From positions 3,325,232 to 3,389,231 of the forward strand of contig NC_014228.1 of assembly GCF_000252955.1 (NCBI RefSeq): a stretch of 64,000 nt of DNA, written 5' to 3'. The notes under the pieces were generated by a model. The model did no database searches. It was not told the DNA's origin and saw only the letters and a program-made list of their open reading frames with translations. The position numbers and the translations under genes were made by a program. Origin of the DNA: Xenorhabdus nematophila ATCC 19061. GTDB taxonomy: Bacteria > Pseudomonadota > Gammaproteobacteria > Enterobacterales > Enterobacteriaceae. Positions 1-8,590 of the stretch are shown here, one piece after another; the first letter of the stretch is position 1; every line of letters starts with the position of its first letter.

Positions 1-439
1 CACTATATCTTCAGCGACGGCGGCAATACCCGCTATCAGATTTTGTCCGAACTGTGGCAGGAAACCGGCGATGAGCGTTTTTATCGTGTTCACTGCCTGT
101 TTAAACCGTGGCCGGGCAGATTGCAGTGTGTTATCGGGCATCTGGCGGAAAATGAACTGCGGGGCGACCTGAGTTTTATTGAAAAAGCATTAGGGATCAG
201 CAAGGCCAGAGCCATTTACGAAGAGCAAAAGCAAAAAAGAATCACCTTGCGTGAATTGTCCGCGCAGCTTAATGCGGCCGGTTTTCCCGTCAGTGCCAGC
301 CATATCAGCCGGATGGAAGATACCGTGCAATACCTCTATCCGTGGATACCTAATTTGCTGGCATCCGGGCTGGGAACCCCCCAGATACGTCCTTTATTGG
401 TGCTGCGTCAGAATGCCGAGGCCGTCTGGCAGCAATATA
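1..439 (+). pseudogene. ParB-family ICE protein, first visible segment (interrupted)
   Basis: This is an open frame from base 1 in frame 1, so the gene starts upstream of the window. The protein segment resembles the ParB-family partition/regulatory proteins of PFGI-1/SPI-7 type ICEs. It includes a region that reads like the KorB/ParB helix-turn-helix part (residues ISKARAIYEEQK, then LRELSAQLNAAGFPVSASHISRMED). ParB proteins bind centromere-like sites and act with ParA in element maintenance. The frame is interrupted at base 439 by an IS630 element. Removing the IS and one copy of the TA duplication restores the frame (QQY-IFSINPEP), so the gene was intact before insertion. It continues at 1347-1656 and, after a large island, at 18514-19110. 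Confidence 0.75.
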
Positions 440-1346
440 TAGCAGAATCATAATACTATGTCATAATACCTAAATTCCAATGACAAGGTAGAATTGAGAT
501 GGGTTACAGTCTAGATTTTCGAAGAAGAGTACTGGCATACAAAGACAAGCATGCATTGACATTCGAGCAAACCCGCGACCACTTTGAGGTCTCTATCCGC
601 ACTCTGTTTCGGTGGTGCAATAAAATAGAACCCTGTATGACACGTGATAAGCCGCCCACGAAAATCAGTGATGAGACACTTATCGCCGATGTCAAAAATT
701 ATCCCGATGATTATCAATGGGAAAGAGCAAAACGTCTGGGTGTCTCACAATCCGCTATCCATTACGCCTTGAAATGACTCAAAATAACCTTCAAAAAAAC
801 GCTAAAATACCCCGCCGCTGACGAACATACTCGTCAGGTATTTGGCGCGCGTATCCGCTATCATGAGCAGGCAGGCAAACAGATTGCTTATCTGGATGAA
901 AGCGGCTTTGAGCAGTCCATGCCACGTACGCATGGCTATTCGTTAAAAGGGTCGCGCTGTTTTGGTTTACATGACTGGCAGCACAAAGGCCGTATTAATG
1001 CCATTGGTGCTATCATTAAAAATACCTTTGTGACCTTAAGTTTGTTTGCCGGAACCATTAATGCGAATGTGTTTCATGCCTGGCTGACACAAGATTTGTT
1101 GCCGAAGCTCCCTAAGGGGACAGTGATTGTGATGGATAATGCCCCTTTCCATAAACGCGGTGACACGCGACAAGCGATAACCGATCACGGATGCCAGTTG
1201 GAATGGATTCCGCCTTACAGCCCAGATTTAAATCCTATCGAAAACAAATGGGCTGAAACAAAAACAACAAGAAGACGAGAAAGATGCTCTATTGATGAGC
1301 TGTTTACAAAGCATGTGACTTATGTCTGATTATATTGATTCTGCTA
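440..1346 (+). mobile_element. IS630-family insertion sequence, complete ends, TA target duplication
   Basis: The terminal inverted repeats are TAGCAGAATCA at 440-450 and TGATTCTGCTA at 1336-1346, and they are exact complements. A TA dinucleotide flanks each side (438-439 and 1347-1348), as expected for IS630/Tc1-mariner-type insertion at TA. The element is about 907 bp and holds one transposase reading frame with an internal stop. It sits inside the ICE parB-like gene. A truncated relative lies at 46549-47181 on the opposite strand. Confidence 0.9.
499..1329 (+). pseudogene. IS630-family transposase with in-frame TGA stop
   Basis: This would be a DDE transposase of about 276 codons. The N-terminal 92 residues (499-777) are a helix-turn-helix domain (GYSLDFRRRVLAYKDKH, then LFRWCNKIE). 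The same frame continues after a TGA at 775-777 into the catalytic domain, with the three acidic residues in IAYLDESGF, VIVMDNAPFHK and PYSPDLNPIENKW. The stop lies in the linker between the domains (HYALK-stop-LKITFKKTLKYP). CGA to TGA is the simplest change, since related proteins usually have an arginine there. The truncated second copy at 46.9 kb carries the same stop. A second translated fragment could begin at the ATG at 919. Activity would need readthrough or help in trans. Confidence 0.85.
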
Positions 1347-1656
1347 TATCTTCAGTATAAACCCGGAACCTGCCGTCACCTTTGATGAAGTCTTTGGTAC
1401 CTGTTGCCGCAAATTTGATGCACTGGAAGACTGGGCACCGGAGATGTTCCTTGATGAACTGATCGGGGATTTATTGCAGGTACTGCCGCATCCGCAGCTG
1501 AATTATGACCGCTGGGTACTGGAACTCGATCCGAAGGAAAATAACCGCCGACAGCTCTTTGGCGAACAGGCCACCCAGGTTGACGCTGTGCCAGTGCCGG
1601 AAAAGCCAACGCCTAAAGCGGATCGGGTTCGGGCCAGAGCGGGACTAGTAAATTAA
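1347..1656 (+). pseudogene. ParB-family ICE protein, middle segment
   Basis: In frame with the segment left of the IS630 element once the IS is removed, this reads FSINPEPAVTFDEVFG and so on, to a proline/lysine-rich linker (PVPEKPTPKADRVRARAG). The last few codons (cta gta aat taa) lie in AT-rich sequence and probably belong to the inserted satellite, so the gene is broken near base 1640. The C-terminal domain resumes at about 18514. All three parts together would make a ParB-like protein of the length usual for this ICE family. No functional full-length protein can be made from this arrangement. Confidence 0.7.
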
Positions 1657-2003
1657 GTTAATTTATTGAATTAGTTGAATTTATTTTTAATAATTGATTT
1701 TATGCCCCCTTTTATGCCCCATATTGCTTTTTTTGGCTAACTTATTGATTTATAAATATGAAAGAGCAGGTTGTAGAATGAAATTTGAGTTTAAGTAAAC
1801 GGTAGTCTATTGGTAAGGACAGAGGTATCGGTATCTAAAACCAAAGCTATTAGGAAAAGTTTTGGTGCGTAAGAAGTTGTCTGTCACCATCATTACTTCT
1901 TTTTATTTAGGAAAGGGGTAATTAAAAAATCGTAAGTTACTTAAAAAATATGTAAAAAATGCATAGAATTTATATATGTGATTGTTTAAATTGAGGGTAT
2001 CGT
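1657..2003. other. Left end of the satellite: arm-site-like boxes and promoter region of the SIR2 gene
   Basis: I see no gene here. The stretch is very AT-rich. Two TATGCCCC boxes at 1701-1708 and 1713-1720 are repeated at the integrase end of the island (18373-18380, with variants GGTGCCCC and its complement nearby), which suggests integrase or excisionase binding. The SIR2 gene starts at 2004 with a GAGGG-like ribosome binding site at about 1992-1996. Confidence 0.5.
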
Positions 2004-3536
2004 ATGTCTACATTGAGAATAGGTATGGATATTCAAGAATTTGTCTCACAGTTCAAAAATCACCCTGTTTTATTTATCGGAACAGGTTTCAGCTTACGAT
2101 ACCTGAAAAACTCATTCACTTGGAATGGATTACTTCAATACGTATGTTATGAGCTAACAGAAAATAAAGAAACATACTTAGATATTAAATCTAAAAATTA
2201 TATAAATGGTGAATATAAATATGAAGTAATAGCAACTGAAATAGAAAAGCTATTTAATGAAAAACTAAAAGAGGATAGAAATGGTAAATTTAAAGTAATA
2301 AATGATATTTTTTATGAAAATATGCATAATGAAATCAACCTCAGTAGATTTAAAATATATATAACAAAATTATTAGAAGATAAAACATTAAAAGATGAAA
2401 AAAAAGATGAACTCAATGAGTTACTTAAAATAAGGAAAAATATAGGTTCAATAATAACCACCAATTACGATGCATTAGTAGAGAAAATATTTGAATTTGA
2501 ACCTTTAATAGGCAACAACATTCTTTTAAGTAATCCATATGGTTCTGTGTATAAAATACATGGTTGCATTAGCAGTCCCGAAGATATAATTATAACAGAT
2601 GAAGATTATAAATCATTCGAATATAAGTATGATTTAATACGCGCTCAATTATTATCATTATTTATACATAACCCTATAATTTTCCTTGGATATAGTGTTA
2701 GTGATTCAAATATACAAAAAATATTAAAAACAATATTCTCTTATGTTTCCAGTAATACGGAATTATCTAAAAAGATAAGAGACAATTTCTTATTAGTTGA
2801 ATATGAGGAAAACTCAACATCCGAAGCTATAGTAGAGCATGATATACGAATAGAAGAGAATGTAACTATTAGAATTAATAAAATAAAAACAGATAATTAC
2901 ACTACCATATACAGATCTCTATCCGATTTGATATTACCTGTCTCTGCAATGGATATTAGAAAAGTGCAAAAAGTTTGGAACGAAATAAAAGCAGGAGGAA
3001 ATATAGAGGTTAATATAACAGATAATTTAGACCAATTAAAAAACAACCAAATGATTGTAGCTGTAGGATCACGTAACAATATAAAGTATGAATATCAAAC
3101 AGCTAAAGAAATGATGCAAAATTATTTTAAAATAGTAGAGGAATCGAATAAGCAATTAATAGAGTTATTAAACAAACAAACTATTCAAGCTTCACAATAT
3201 CTTCCTATATTCGCTTTTTCAAATATATGCCCTGAGTTGGAGAATGTTCAACAATACAAAAACCAACAAATATCAAAACTAGACGAACATTTCAGAAGAC
3301 ACAATGTTAATAATTGTCAAAACACCCATAACAATATTTCCAATATATTCTTTGATGATTCAATATCCAATTCAAAAAAAGAAGATAGCATATTTTATAG
3401 CGCATATTTAGATAAAATAAATTTAGATGAACTGAAGGATCACCTAATTTGCATGGAGGATAAAATCAGTACTCCATACAGGAGATTATTATGTTTATAT
3501 GATTACAAAAAATACGAAGAAATTAAATCACAATAA
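2004..3536 (+). CDS. SIR2-domain protein, probable antiphage NADase
   Basis: A 510-residue protein with a SIR2_2-type Rossmann domain in its first half. Visible motifs are FIGTGFS (residues 24-30, the nucleotide-binding glycine loop), TTNYD (152-156), KIHG with the predicted catalytic His at 186, and FLGYSVSD (227-234). SIR2 domains of this kind degrade NAD+ in several abortive antiphage systems (DSR, Thoeris ThsA, SIR2-HerA and others). The C-terminal 250 residues, rich in Lys, Asn and Ile, match nothing I recognise and may be the phage sensor. It stands alone, faces the opposite way to the satellite genes, is far more AT-rich than its neighbours, and has its own terminator. This is typical of a recently acquired defence cargo gene. 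Defence function is inferred from the domain and location. Confidence 0.8.
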   Translation: MSTLRIGMDIQEFVSQFKNHPVLFIGTGFSLRYLKNSFTWNGLLQYVCYELTENKETYLDIKSKNYINGEYKYEVIATEIEKLFNEKLKEDRNGKFKVINDIFYENMHNEINLSRFKIYITKLLEDKTLKDEKKDELNELLKIRKNIGSIITTNYDALVEKIFEFEPLIGNNILLSNPYGSVYKIHGCISSPEDIIITDEDYKSFEYKYDLIRAQLLSLFIHNPIIFLGYSVSDSNIQKILKTIFSYVSSNTELSKKIRDNFLLVEYEENSTSEAIVEHDIRIEENVTIRINKIKTDNYTTIYRSLSDLILPVSAMDIRKVQKVWNEIKAGGNIEVNITDNLDQLKNNQMIVAVGSRNNIKYEYQTAKEMMQNYFKIVEESNKQLIELLNKQTIQASQYLPIFAFSNICPELENVQQYKNQQISKLDEHFRRHNVNNCQNTHNNISNIFFDDSISNSKKEDSIFYSAYLDKINLDELKDHLICMEDKISTPYRRLLCLYDYKKYEEIKSQ

Positions 3537-3547
3537 TAATTATTATT

Positions 3548-3585
3548 AAAGCGCAAATATTATAAATATTGCGCTTTGTTTTTAT
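3548..3585 (+). terminator. Rho-independent terminator of the SIR2 gene
   Basis: A stem AAAGCGCAA (3548-3556) pairs with TTGCGCTTT (3569-3577) and is followed by GTTTTT. It starts 11 bases after the SIR2 stop codon. Confidence 0.85.
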
Positions 3586-3624
3586 GTGATTTTTTTAAAA
3601 AATAGATAATAAATTAATGGGAAA

Positions 3625-3888
3625 TTATTCTTGTGATTTATCACGAGCGTGACGCTCAATAAGCTGACCGTTCATATCAAAATACCGACTAGGCCAAATT
3701 TCTGATGGGTGTATTCCGAGATAATTCGCAATAATCCATTCGCCTTTAGGCCACGGGCGTGAAAGTGTATTCGCTAATGTTGACGAACTAAGCCCTGACT
3801 CACGTGAAACAGCCGCTAAGGTTGTACCACACTTACGTAATGCAGCAATAATATCGGCCTGATGCCAGTCTTTTTTTATATCAATCAT
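3625..3888 (-). CDS. Ner/SfsB-like helix-turn-helix regulator
   Basis: I chose the ATG at 3886-3888, giving 87 residues beginning MIDIKKDWHQADIIAALRK. It has a GGGA-type ribosome site, whereas the upstream start option has none. Sequence and length match the Ner/Nlp (SfsB) family of small phage DNA-binding proteins. Their signature is the helix-turn-helix (TLAAVSRESGLSSSTLANTL) followed by the P-x-x-W motif (HPSEIWPSRY). Ner of phage Mu represses early transcription. Here it is the last gene before the satellite's left end, downstream of the terminase genes. It may control the satellite or the convergent SIR2 gene. Target unknown. Confidence 0.8.
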   Translation of the reverse strand: MIDIKKDWHQADIIAALRKCGTTLAAVSRESGLSSSTLANTLSRPWPKGEWIIANYLGIHPSEIWPSRYFDMNGQLIERHARDKSQE

Positions 3889-3969
3889 TCCAGCTATCCC
3901 TTTCATTAAATAATAAAATTGATGGTGGTGATTCAGACAGGGTTTGCAATACCGGGTCAAGATTCCGGT

Positions 3970-4073
3970 GAGGCCGAAGCCTCCCCTACCTGAACCACCA
4001 TTGAAAGGGTGATAGCAGGCGCACTGGTAGAAACATCCTACCAGTGTTCTTGACTCAGGGTTGCAAATCCCTG
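3970..4073. other. Three consecutive hairpins downstream of terL
   Basis: Three perfect stems follow one another: GAGGC/GCCTC (3970-3974 with 3979-3983), CACTGGTAG/CTACCAGTG (4022-4030 with 4038-4046) and CAGGG/CCCTG (4056-4060 with 4069-4073). None has a long U tract on either strand. They lie in the 200-bp gap between terL (ends 4165) and the Ner-like gene, so they are transcribed with the head operon. A structured 3' untranslated region or a small RNA is possible. Confidence 0.45.
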
Positions 4074-4164
4074 ACCACTAGATTTTGCTAATGGCAGAGG
4101 TACTTTAACTGATTGGTTTATCTGGTTCAATAAGCGAATCAGTAAAACCGTTTAACTTTTTGCG

Positions 4165-5826
4165 TTATATCCCATTGAACACTTTAAGGCGCTCTTGCTG
4201 CTCTTCGCTTAAACTAAACGCAAACTCTTCATGCTCAATTTGCCATGTGCCAAAACTCATCAGGAACGCAATTGCAGGGTCGATTTTATTCGCCGATTTC
4301 TTTTTGTTCGGCTTGATATTGGCGTTCGCGTCAATTTCCATCACCACATTAGACATTGCCCACGCCAGCACCGGATCGCCGTTGTGACGAATGACTTTGC
4401 GGTTAACGAATACCTCAGCAGATTTCGCCACAGGGCTAAAGCGTAGATAGGTTTGCGGGAACGGCTCAACATCCAACCCAGCGCCTTGCAATTGTGTGCG
4501 TAGGTGTGTGGCGTTCCATGTATCAAAGCCCACCAGCTTGATATCAAATTGCTGGCTGTCGTTGAGAATGTCATCACGGATACGATCATAATCAATGCAA
4601 TCACCTTGCGTGGTACGTATCCAGCCTGCTTGTACCCACTGCCGATAAACCGCCCGATTTTTGTTGGCGGGGTTCTGCAATTGTGCTTCGGGCAGGTAAT
4701 GGCGGGTCAGTACTAACAGTTCATTATCCACGGAGAACGTATAACAAATACTGGTGATATCACCTGTTGAAGACAAATCCAGTCCGGCGTAGCACTCCAG
4801 CCCTTTGAGATCGTTTTCATCATAATCACTCAGGCAGGCTTTCCATGCGCCTTCGCCCATCCACGGCGTTTCACCCTGACACCAGATATTAAAGCGTTTG
4901 GTTAACATCTCCGTCCATTGTGAGGGAATGCCTCTCGCTTTCTGGATAGTGTCATGCAAAGCGGCACTGTCTACCGATACATCAAGATTAGGGTTAGCTT
5001 TTATCCAAAGAGTTTCATCATCAATCTCATTTTCGTCGTCCAGTTCGTAGATCAAAGCAAACAGGGATTCATTTTGTTCTTCCCCGTCCAGTATTTGACA
5101 GCAATAATCATAGTGCTGTTTACAGGCTGATATTACGTTACTGCCCGCTGTGGTAATGGCAAACAGAATACCTTCGGGGCGTGCGCCCATCCCCAGCTCA
5201 AGCGCAGAGTAAACCGCATTATCAGGGTGTAAATGATATTCATCGACAATAGCAAGACTAGGATTTGTACCCTCAATCGTAGCGGCTTTGGCTGCTAGTG
5301 GTTTTAACAAACTGTTGGTTTTCGGATAAGTAACTTTGTGTTGCTGGATAACCACCCGCTTTTTCAACGGCTTGGATAACAGGCTCATCTGGCGGGCATC
5401 ATCAAATACAATTCGCGCCTGATCACGGCTGACGGCGGCGGTGTAAATATCCTGTTGCCCTTGTTCCATCACCAAGAACCAGTTAGCCAGTATCGCAGCC
5501 ACCGTGGATTTTGCATTTTTGCGGGGCACCTGAATATACGCACTGCGGTATTTTCGGCGTCCGGTGGCTTTGACTTTGAAGCCGAACAGGTTGGCAAAAG
5601 CGAATTGCTGCCACGGCTCAAGCATAATGGGTTGACCGCGCAGGTGGCCTTTGACATGGGAACAGACGCGGGAAAAGGCAATAAAACGCGCCACAACCTC
5701 AGAATCAAACACATAAAGTGGGTTATTCAGGTCGTTATAGTAGCGTTTCACGGCCTGTTTTACGCGTTTACAGGCCGGTATGTTACCGTTTTCGATATCA
5801 AAAGCGTATTGTTCCCATGCGTTCAT
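4165..5826 (-). CDS. terL: Phage terminase large subunit
   Basis: A 553-residue protein of the Terminase_1 (HK97/P27-type) family, full length. The packaging ATPase domain has a Walker A-like VPRKNAKST (residues 100-108) and Walker B LAIVDEYHLH (191-200). The C-terminal nuclease domain begins around AGLDLSSTGDITSICY and contains later acidic residues such as LVGFDTWNA. It cuts concatemeric DNA and pumps it into the procapsid together with TerS. The start overlaps the end of terS by 4 bases (5823-5826), indicating translational coupling. Carrying its own TerL and TerS lets a satellite package its genome into its own heads. Confidence 0.93.
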   Translation of the reverse strand: MNAWEQYAFDIENGNIPACKRVKQAVKRYYNDLNNPLYVFDSEVVARFIAFSRVCSHVKGHLRGQPIMLEPWQQFAFANLFGFKVKATGRRKYRSAYIQVPRKNAKSTVAAILANWFLVMEQGQQDIYTAAVSRDQARIVFDDARQMSLLSKPLKKRVVIQQHKVTYPKTNSLLKPLAAKAATIEGTNPSLAIVDEYHLHPDNAVYSALELGMGARPEGILFAITTAGSNVISACKQHYDYCCQILDGEEQNESLFALIYELDDENEIDDETLWIKANPNLDVSVDSAALHDTIQKARGIPSQWTEMLTKRFNIWCQGETPWMGEGAWKACLSDYDENDLKGLECYAGLDLSSTGDITSICYTFSVDNELLVLTRHYLPEAQLQNPANKNRAVYRQWVQAGWIRTTQGDCIDYDRIRDDILNDSQQFDIKLVGFDTWNATHLRTQLQGAGLDVEPFPQTYLRFSPVAKSAEVFVNRKVIRHNGDPVLAWAMSNVVMEIDANANIKPNKKKSANKIDPAIAFLMSFGTWQIEHEEFAFSLSEEQQERLKVFNGI

Positions 5827-6176
5827 AGGCGATCCAGCTCGTCTTCTTCCTCGGTTTCCACCGGATTTTTACGCCGTGATACGGGATCAAAACCCAGCAA
5901 TGACGACATTTTTATCATGATTTTTTCGGCATCCGCTTTGGCACTCAGTGACGGGTTTCGGCTCTCACTGCCCTGACTGTTAATGATGCTAAAGCCCCTG
6001 ATATCAAGATCTGCCACGGCTTTTCGGTAAATGGCATAGTTCACGCAATACAGTTCTAAATTGTTCCAGTCAGCGGCGTTCAGGTCTTCCCGCTCACTTA
6101 AAATTTTACCTTTGGCCTTCCATTGGCTGGCGGCAATATCATTTAAATACGTGGGCGGTTTGGGTGCTCTTGCCAT
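5823..6176 (-). CDS. terS: Phage terminase small subunit, P27 family
   Basis: I start at the ATG at 6174-6176 (MARAPKPPTYL, 117 residues), which has an AAGGAA ribosome site. The longer frame from 6209 lacks one. The protein fits the P27 terminase small subunit family: the ADWNNLELYCVNYAIYRKA helix region is followed by SRNPSLSAKADAEKIMIKMSSLLGFDPVSR. TerS recognises the packaging site and recruits TerL. The C-terminus is acidic (ETEEEDELDRL). The gene overlaps terL by 4 bases. Confidence 0.88.
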   Translation of the reverse strand: MARAPKPPTYLNDIAASQWKAKGKILSEREDLNAADWNNLELYCVNYAIYRKAVADLDIRGFSIINSQGSESRNPSLSAKADAEKIMIKMSSLLGFDPVSRRKNPVETEEEDELDRL

Positions 6177-6306
6177 AATGTTCTCTGTTCCTTGTGATTT
6201 TATTTTCAAAAAAACTGCCGTGCGTAAAAATTGAAGGAGGGAGCGGTTCCGCTGGAAGGGACATTTGTCATTTTTGATACCCCCACCCCGTTATTTCGTT
6301 TCGTTA

Positions 6307-6741
6307 TTATTCTTTTGATAGCCAGTCACGATACCTTGCTGCTTCGGTTTCCTGCTGCCGATAGATCCCCTGCTTGCGCTTCGCTTTGGTGATGGGGTCT
6401 GTCTGTACGGTCTTACGATTGTGGCAGGTCTGGCATAATGCCTGATGGTTGGATGCAGGCCAGAACAGCACATCAGTGTCACCTTGGATTGGGATAATGT
6501 GATCCACAATGATTGCAGGCGTGTAAATACCCTGCGGTAAGCAATGAACGCATAACGGGTTAGCTTTCAGGTAGTGCAGCCGATAGTGTCCCCATCGATT
6601 GCTGTAACCGCGCTGGGTGCGGGTGCCGCGTTGCTTATCCTGCGCTCGTCTGGCTTCCCGCTGGTGTTGCTCGCATCGGCCTGATTTCACCCGCTCGCGG
6701 CAGTGTGGGTAGCTACATCGCTTTAAGGGCTGCCACGGCAT
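6307..6741 (-). CDS. Phage HNH endonuclease
   Basis: A 144-residue HNH nuclease of the type found beside terminases in HK97-like packaging modules, where it aids cos cleavage. The N-terminus has a zinc-knuckle-like CSYPHCRERVKSGRCEQH. The HNH core is ...NPLCVHCLPQG-IVDHIIPIQGD-...-NHQALCQTCHNRKT, with Cys pairs and the catalytic DHI histidine visible. It lies between the head-tail connector and terS. Its 3' gap to terS (6177-6306) holds no gene. Presence of this HNH is a hallmark of cf-PICI packaging modules. Confidence 0.9.
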   Translation of the reverse strand: MPWQPLKRCSYPHCRERVKSGRCEQHQREARRAQDKQRGTRTQRGYSNRWGHYRLHYLKANPLCVHCLPQGIYTPAIIVDHIIPIQGDTDVLFWPASNHQALCQTCHNRKTVQTDPITKAKRKQGIYRQQETEAARYRDWLSKE

Positions 6742-7043
6742 CAGTAGACTCCCACATCACGATAGACTGACCATAGTGATTTAATGGTGAACGGAACTTC
6801 TTTTAGCTCAATATCCGTTGCCATTTCCCGATTTTCATACAGCAACCCGATATAAAGCAGGCAACCTACCTTGATTGCTGGCGTGAAGACCAAACCATTA
6901 TCAAACCGCTTGCCGATATGTTGCTGACAAACTTCCAGTGCGGCTTCGGCATACGCGGTAATAAGGGCATCATCAAGAGTATCGCTTTCATCAATCCGGC
7001 AGTGTTGTTTGATTTCATTCAGTGGAATGTCAATATTAGGCAT
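6741..7043 (-). CDS. Head-tail connector, gp6-like
   Basis: A 100-residue protein of the phage gp6-like head-tail connector family (HK97 gp6). The signature region is IDIPLNEIKQHCRIDESDTLDDALITAYAEAALEVC, ending with the conserved VPFTIKSLWSVYRDVGVY. It forms a ring below the portal, to which the neck or tail attaches. It overlaps the adaptor gene upstream by 8 bases, and its stop overlaps the HNH start. Because the island has no tail genes, this ring would be the interface to a helper phage's tail. Confidence 0.88.
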   Translation of the reverse strand: MPNIDIPLNEIKQHCRIDESDTLDDALITAYAEAALEVCQQHIGKRFDNGLVFTPAIKVGCLLYIGLLYENREMATDIELKEVPFTIKSLWSVYRDVGVY

Positions 7044-7374
7044 ATTTCACGCCTCCCTTGCAAAGCAGTTCTAAGCGGGTGTGTTTTGGATCAGGGATAA
7101 CGGCAACGATAGCAAAGCTCTTACCGTGGGTGCTGGCGCCTTGATAGATAATGCGATTTGTTGTGGTGATATCATCACGGTAACGCAGCCAGATACGCAC
7201 CGTGGCTTCGGATAGCACGGCACCAGATGCGACCAATTCCCTCCCGCTAATCGGTTGTACTTCTGCCCAAACGTCGGCAACATCCACCCATTTGTTAATC
7301 ACCGACCCCATTGACGAGCGGCTTGATTCGTTTTTTTGAAGCGTGATCCGGTGTCTCAATCTGCCTACTCTCAT
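7036..7374 (-). CDS. Phage head closure / head-tail adaptor protein
   Basis: A 112-residue protein of the Phage_H_T_join family (SPP1 gp16 / HK97 gp7 type). It opens with the typical RVGRLRHRITLQKNES and contains WAEVQPISGRELVASGAVLSEATVRIWLRYRDD. It closes the portal channel after packaging. It overlaps the portal gene by 4 bases and the connector by 8 bases, so the head genes are one tightly packed operon. Confidence 0.88.
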   Translation of the reverse strand: MRVGRLRHRITLQKNESSRSSMGSVINKWVDVADVWAEVQPISGRELVASGAVLSEATVRIWLRYRDDITTTNRIIYQGASTHGKSFAIVAVIPDPKHTRLELLCKGGVKYA

Positions 7375-8588
7375 TCCTTGTTCTCCGCTGATTTTTTCAC
7401 TTCAACCGTTTGCTTCCATGCCTGACTGAATTCATCACCGCCCTCACGGGGCGATAATCCCTCACGTTCGCGGGCTTCATTCGGTGACATTACGCCGGAT
7501 TTAATCGCCGTCTCATAGCTCTGGAAACGTTCTTTCGGATTGGCACGCAGTAAGTCGGCAGTATCAAATTCAACTTGGTAGCGAATCCCCCGTTTTGGCG
7601 AAGTCATTAGCAAGGCTGCTTTGATTTGCTGCTCAAAGTTGGCAAGCCACGGGCGCATGGTAATTGTCAGAAAAGCGCGTGAGGCTTCGCTAAAATTACT
7701 GTAAGTGCTGTTTGAATACTCTTGCAGAAAGATTGGGCTGACATTGAACATACGGGCGATATCATCAATGGTGAAACGGCGGGAGGCTAACCATTCCGCA
7801 TCCTGATTGCTCATCCCCAATTGCTGGTATTCCATTCCGCCTTCAAGGATCGGCGTTTTCCCTGCATTGCGCGCACCTTTATAACGTTCGAGGGCTTCCA
7901 GTGCCTTACTTCCCTTGATTCCATCCAGCCAGTCAGCGGCTTTAATCACGCCAGCCGCCATCATGCCATCTTTCATAATACTTGCGCCGTGGCGCTGTTG
8001 TGCCAGTCCCAAGCCCAATGCTTCACGGCAAACGGTGACGGGTGAGCGACCAAGAAAACCATCTTCGGTGGCATAGCGCAGATGCAACACTTCTTCTTGT
8101 AGATAGGTTTTTACCTTGCCGCTATAAGGCTCGGTGATGGTATACGCGAACCGATGATCGGATAATCGTTGTGGTACTACTGCTGACGGCGGGTAAGGGT
8201 GTAATGACTGTGGCTGACCATCCCGCCCCCAGACAATCACCGCATAAGCATTACCATTGAGTAAGCAATGACGCATCAGGGTTCGCTTAAACTGAAATGG
8301 GGTCTGGCAGTCATTCGGACACTCATTCAGCAAATAATCGACAGGATGATCACTGAGCCATTTGCGGGATTCTTTGCCGTTCTGGTGCTGAACCCGATAG
8401 AGATAGCAAGGCATGGTCGCCACTGCTTCACTGATCACCGTAACAGCATTCATTACCGCAGGTAAGCCCTCGGCCGTAGACGGGGAAACATGCTCGCCCG
8501 ATTTGGTGTTAGACACGCCCGCCAGAGAAAGAAACTCATCCATGCTCATGCTGCGGGTTTCTGGGGCTTTGCGTTTAAACGGCCACAT
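7371..8588 (-). CDS. Phage portal protein, HK97 family
   Basis: A 405-residue portal protein of the HK97 family, full length. Characteristic segments are VMNAVTVISEAVATMPCYLYR, DHPVDYLLNECPN, TPFQFKRTLMRHCLLNGNAYAVI, IDDIARMFNVSPIFLQEYSNSTYSNFSE and the C-terminal MSPNEAREREGLSPREGGDEF. Twelve copies form the DNA entry channel at one capsid vertex. It starts 2 bases after the protease stop and overlaps the adaptor by 4 bases. Confidence 0.93.
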   Translation of the reverse strand: MWPFKRKAPETRSMSMDEFLSLAGVSNTKSGEHVSPSTAEGLPAVMNAVTVISEAVATMPCYLYRVQHQNGKESRKWLSDHPVDYLLNECPNDCQTPFQFKRTLMRHCLLNGNAYAVIVWGRDGQPQSLHPYPPSAVVPQRLSDHRFAYTITEPYSGKVKTYLQEEVLHLRYATEDGFLGRSPVTVCREALGLGLAQQRHGASIMKDGMMAAGVIKAADWLDGIKGSKALEALERYKGARNAGKTPILEGGMEYQQLGMSNQDAEWLASRRFTIDDIARMFNVSPIFLQEYSNSTYSNFSEASRAFLTITMRPWLANFEQQIKAALLMTSPKRGIRYQVEFDTADLLRANPKERFQSYETAIKSGVMSPNEAREREGLSPREGGDEFSQAWKQTVEVKKSAENKE

Positions 8589-8590
8589 GG

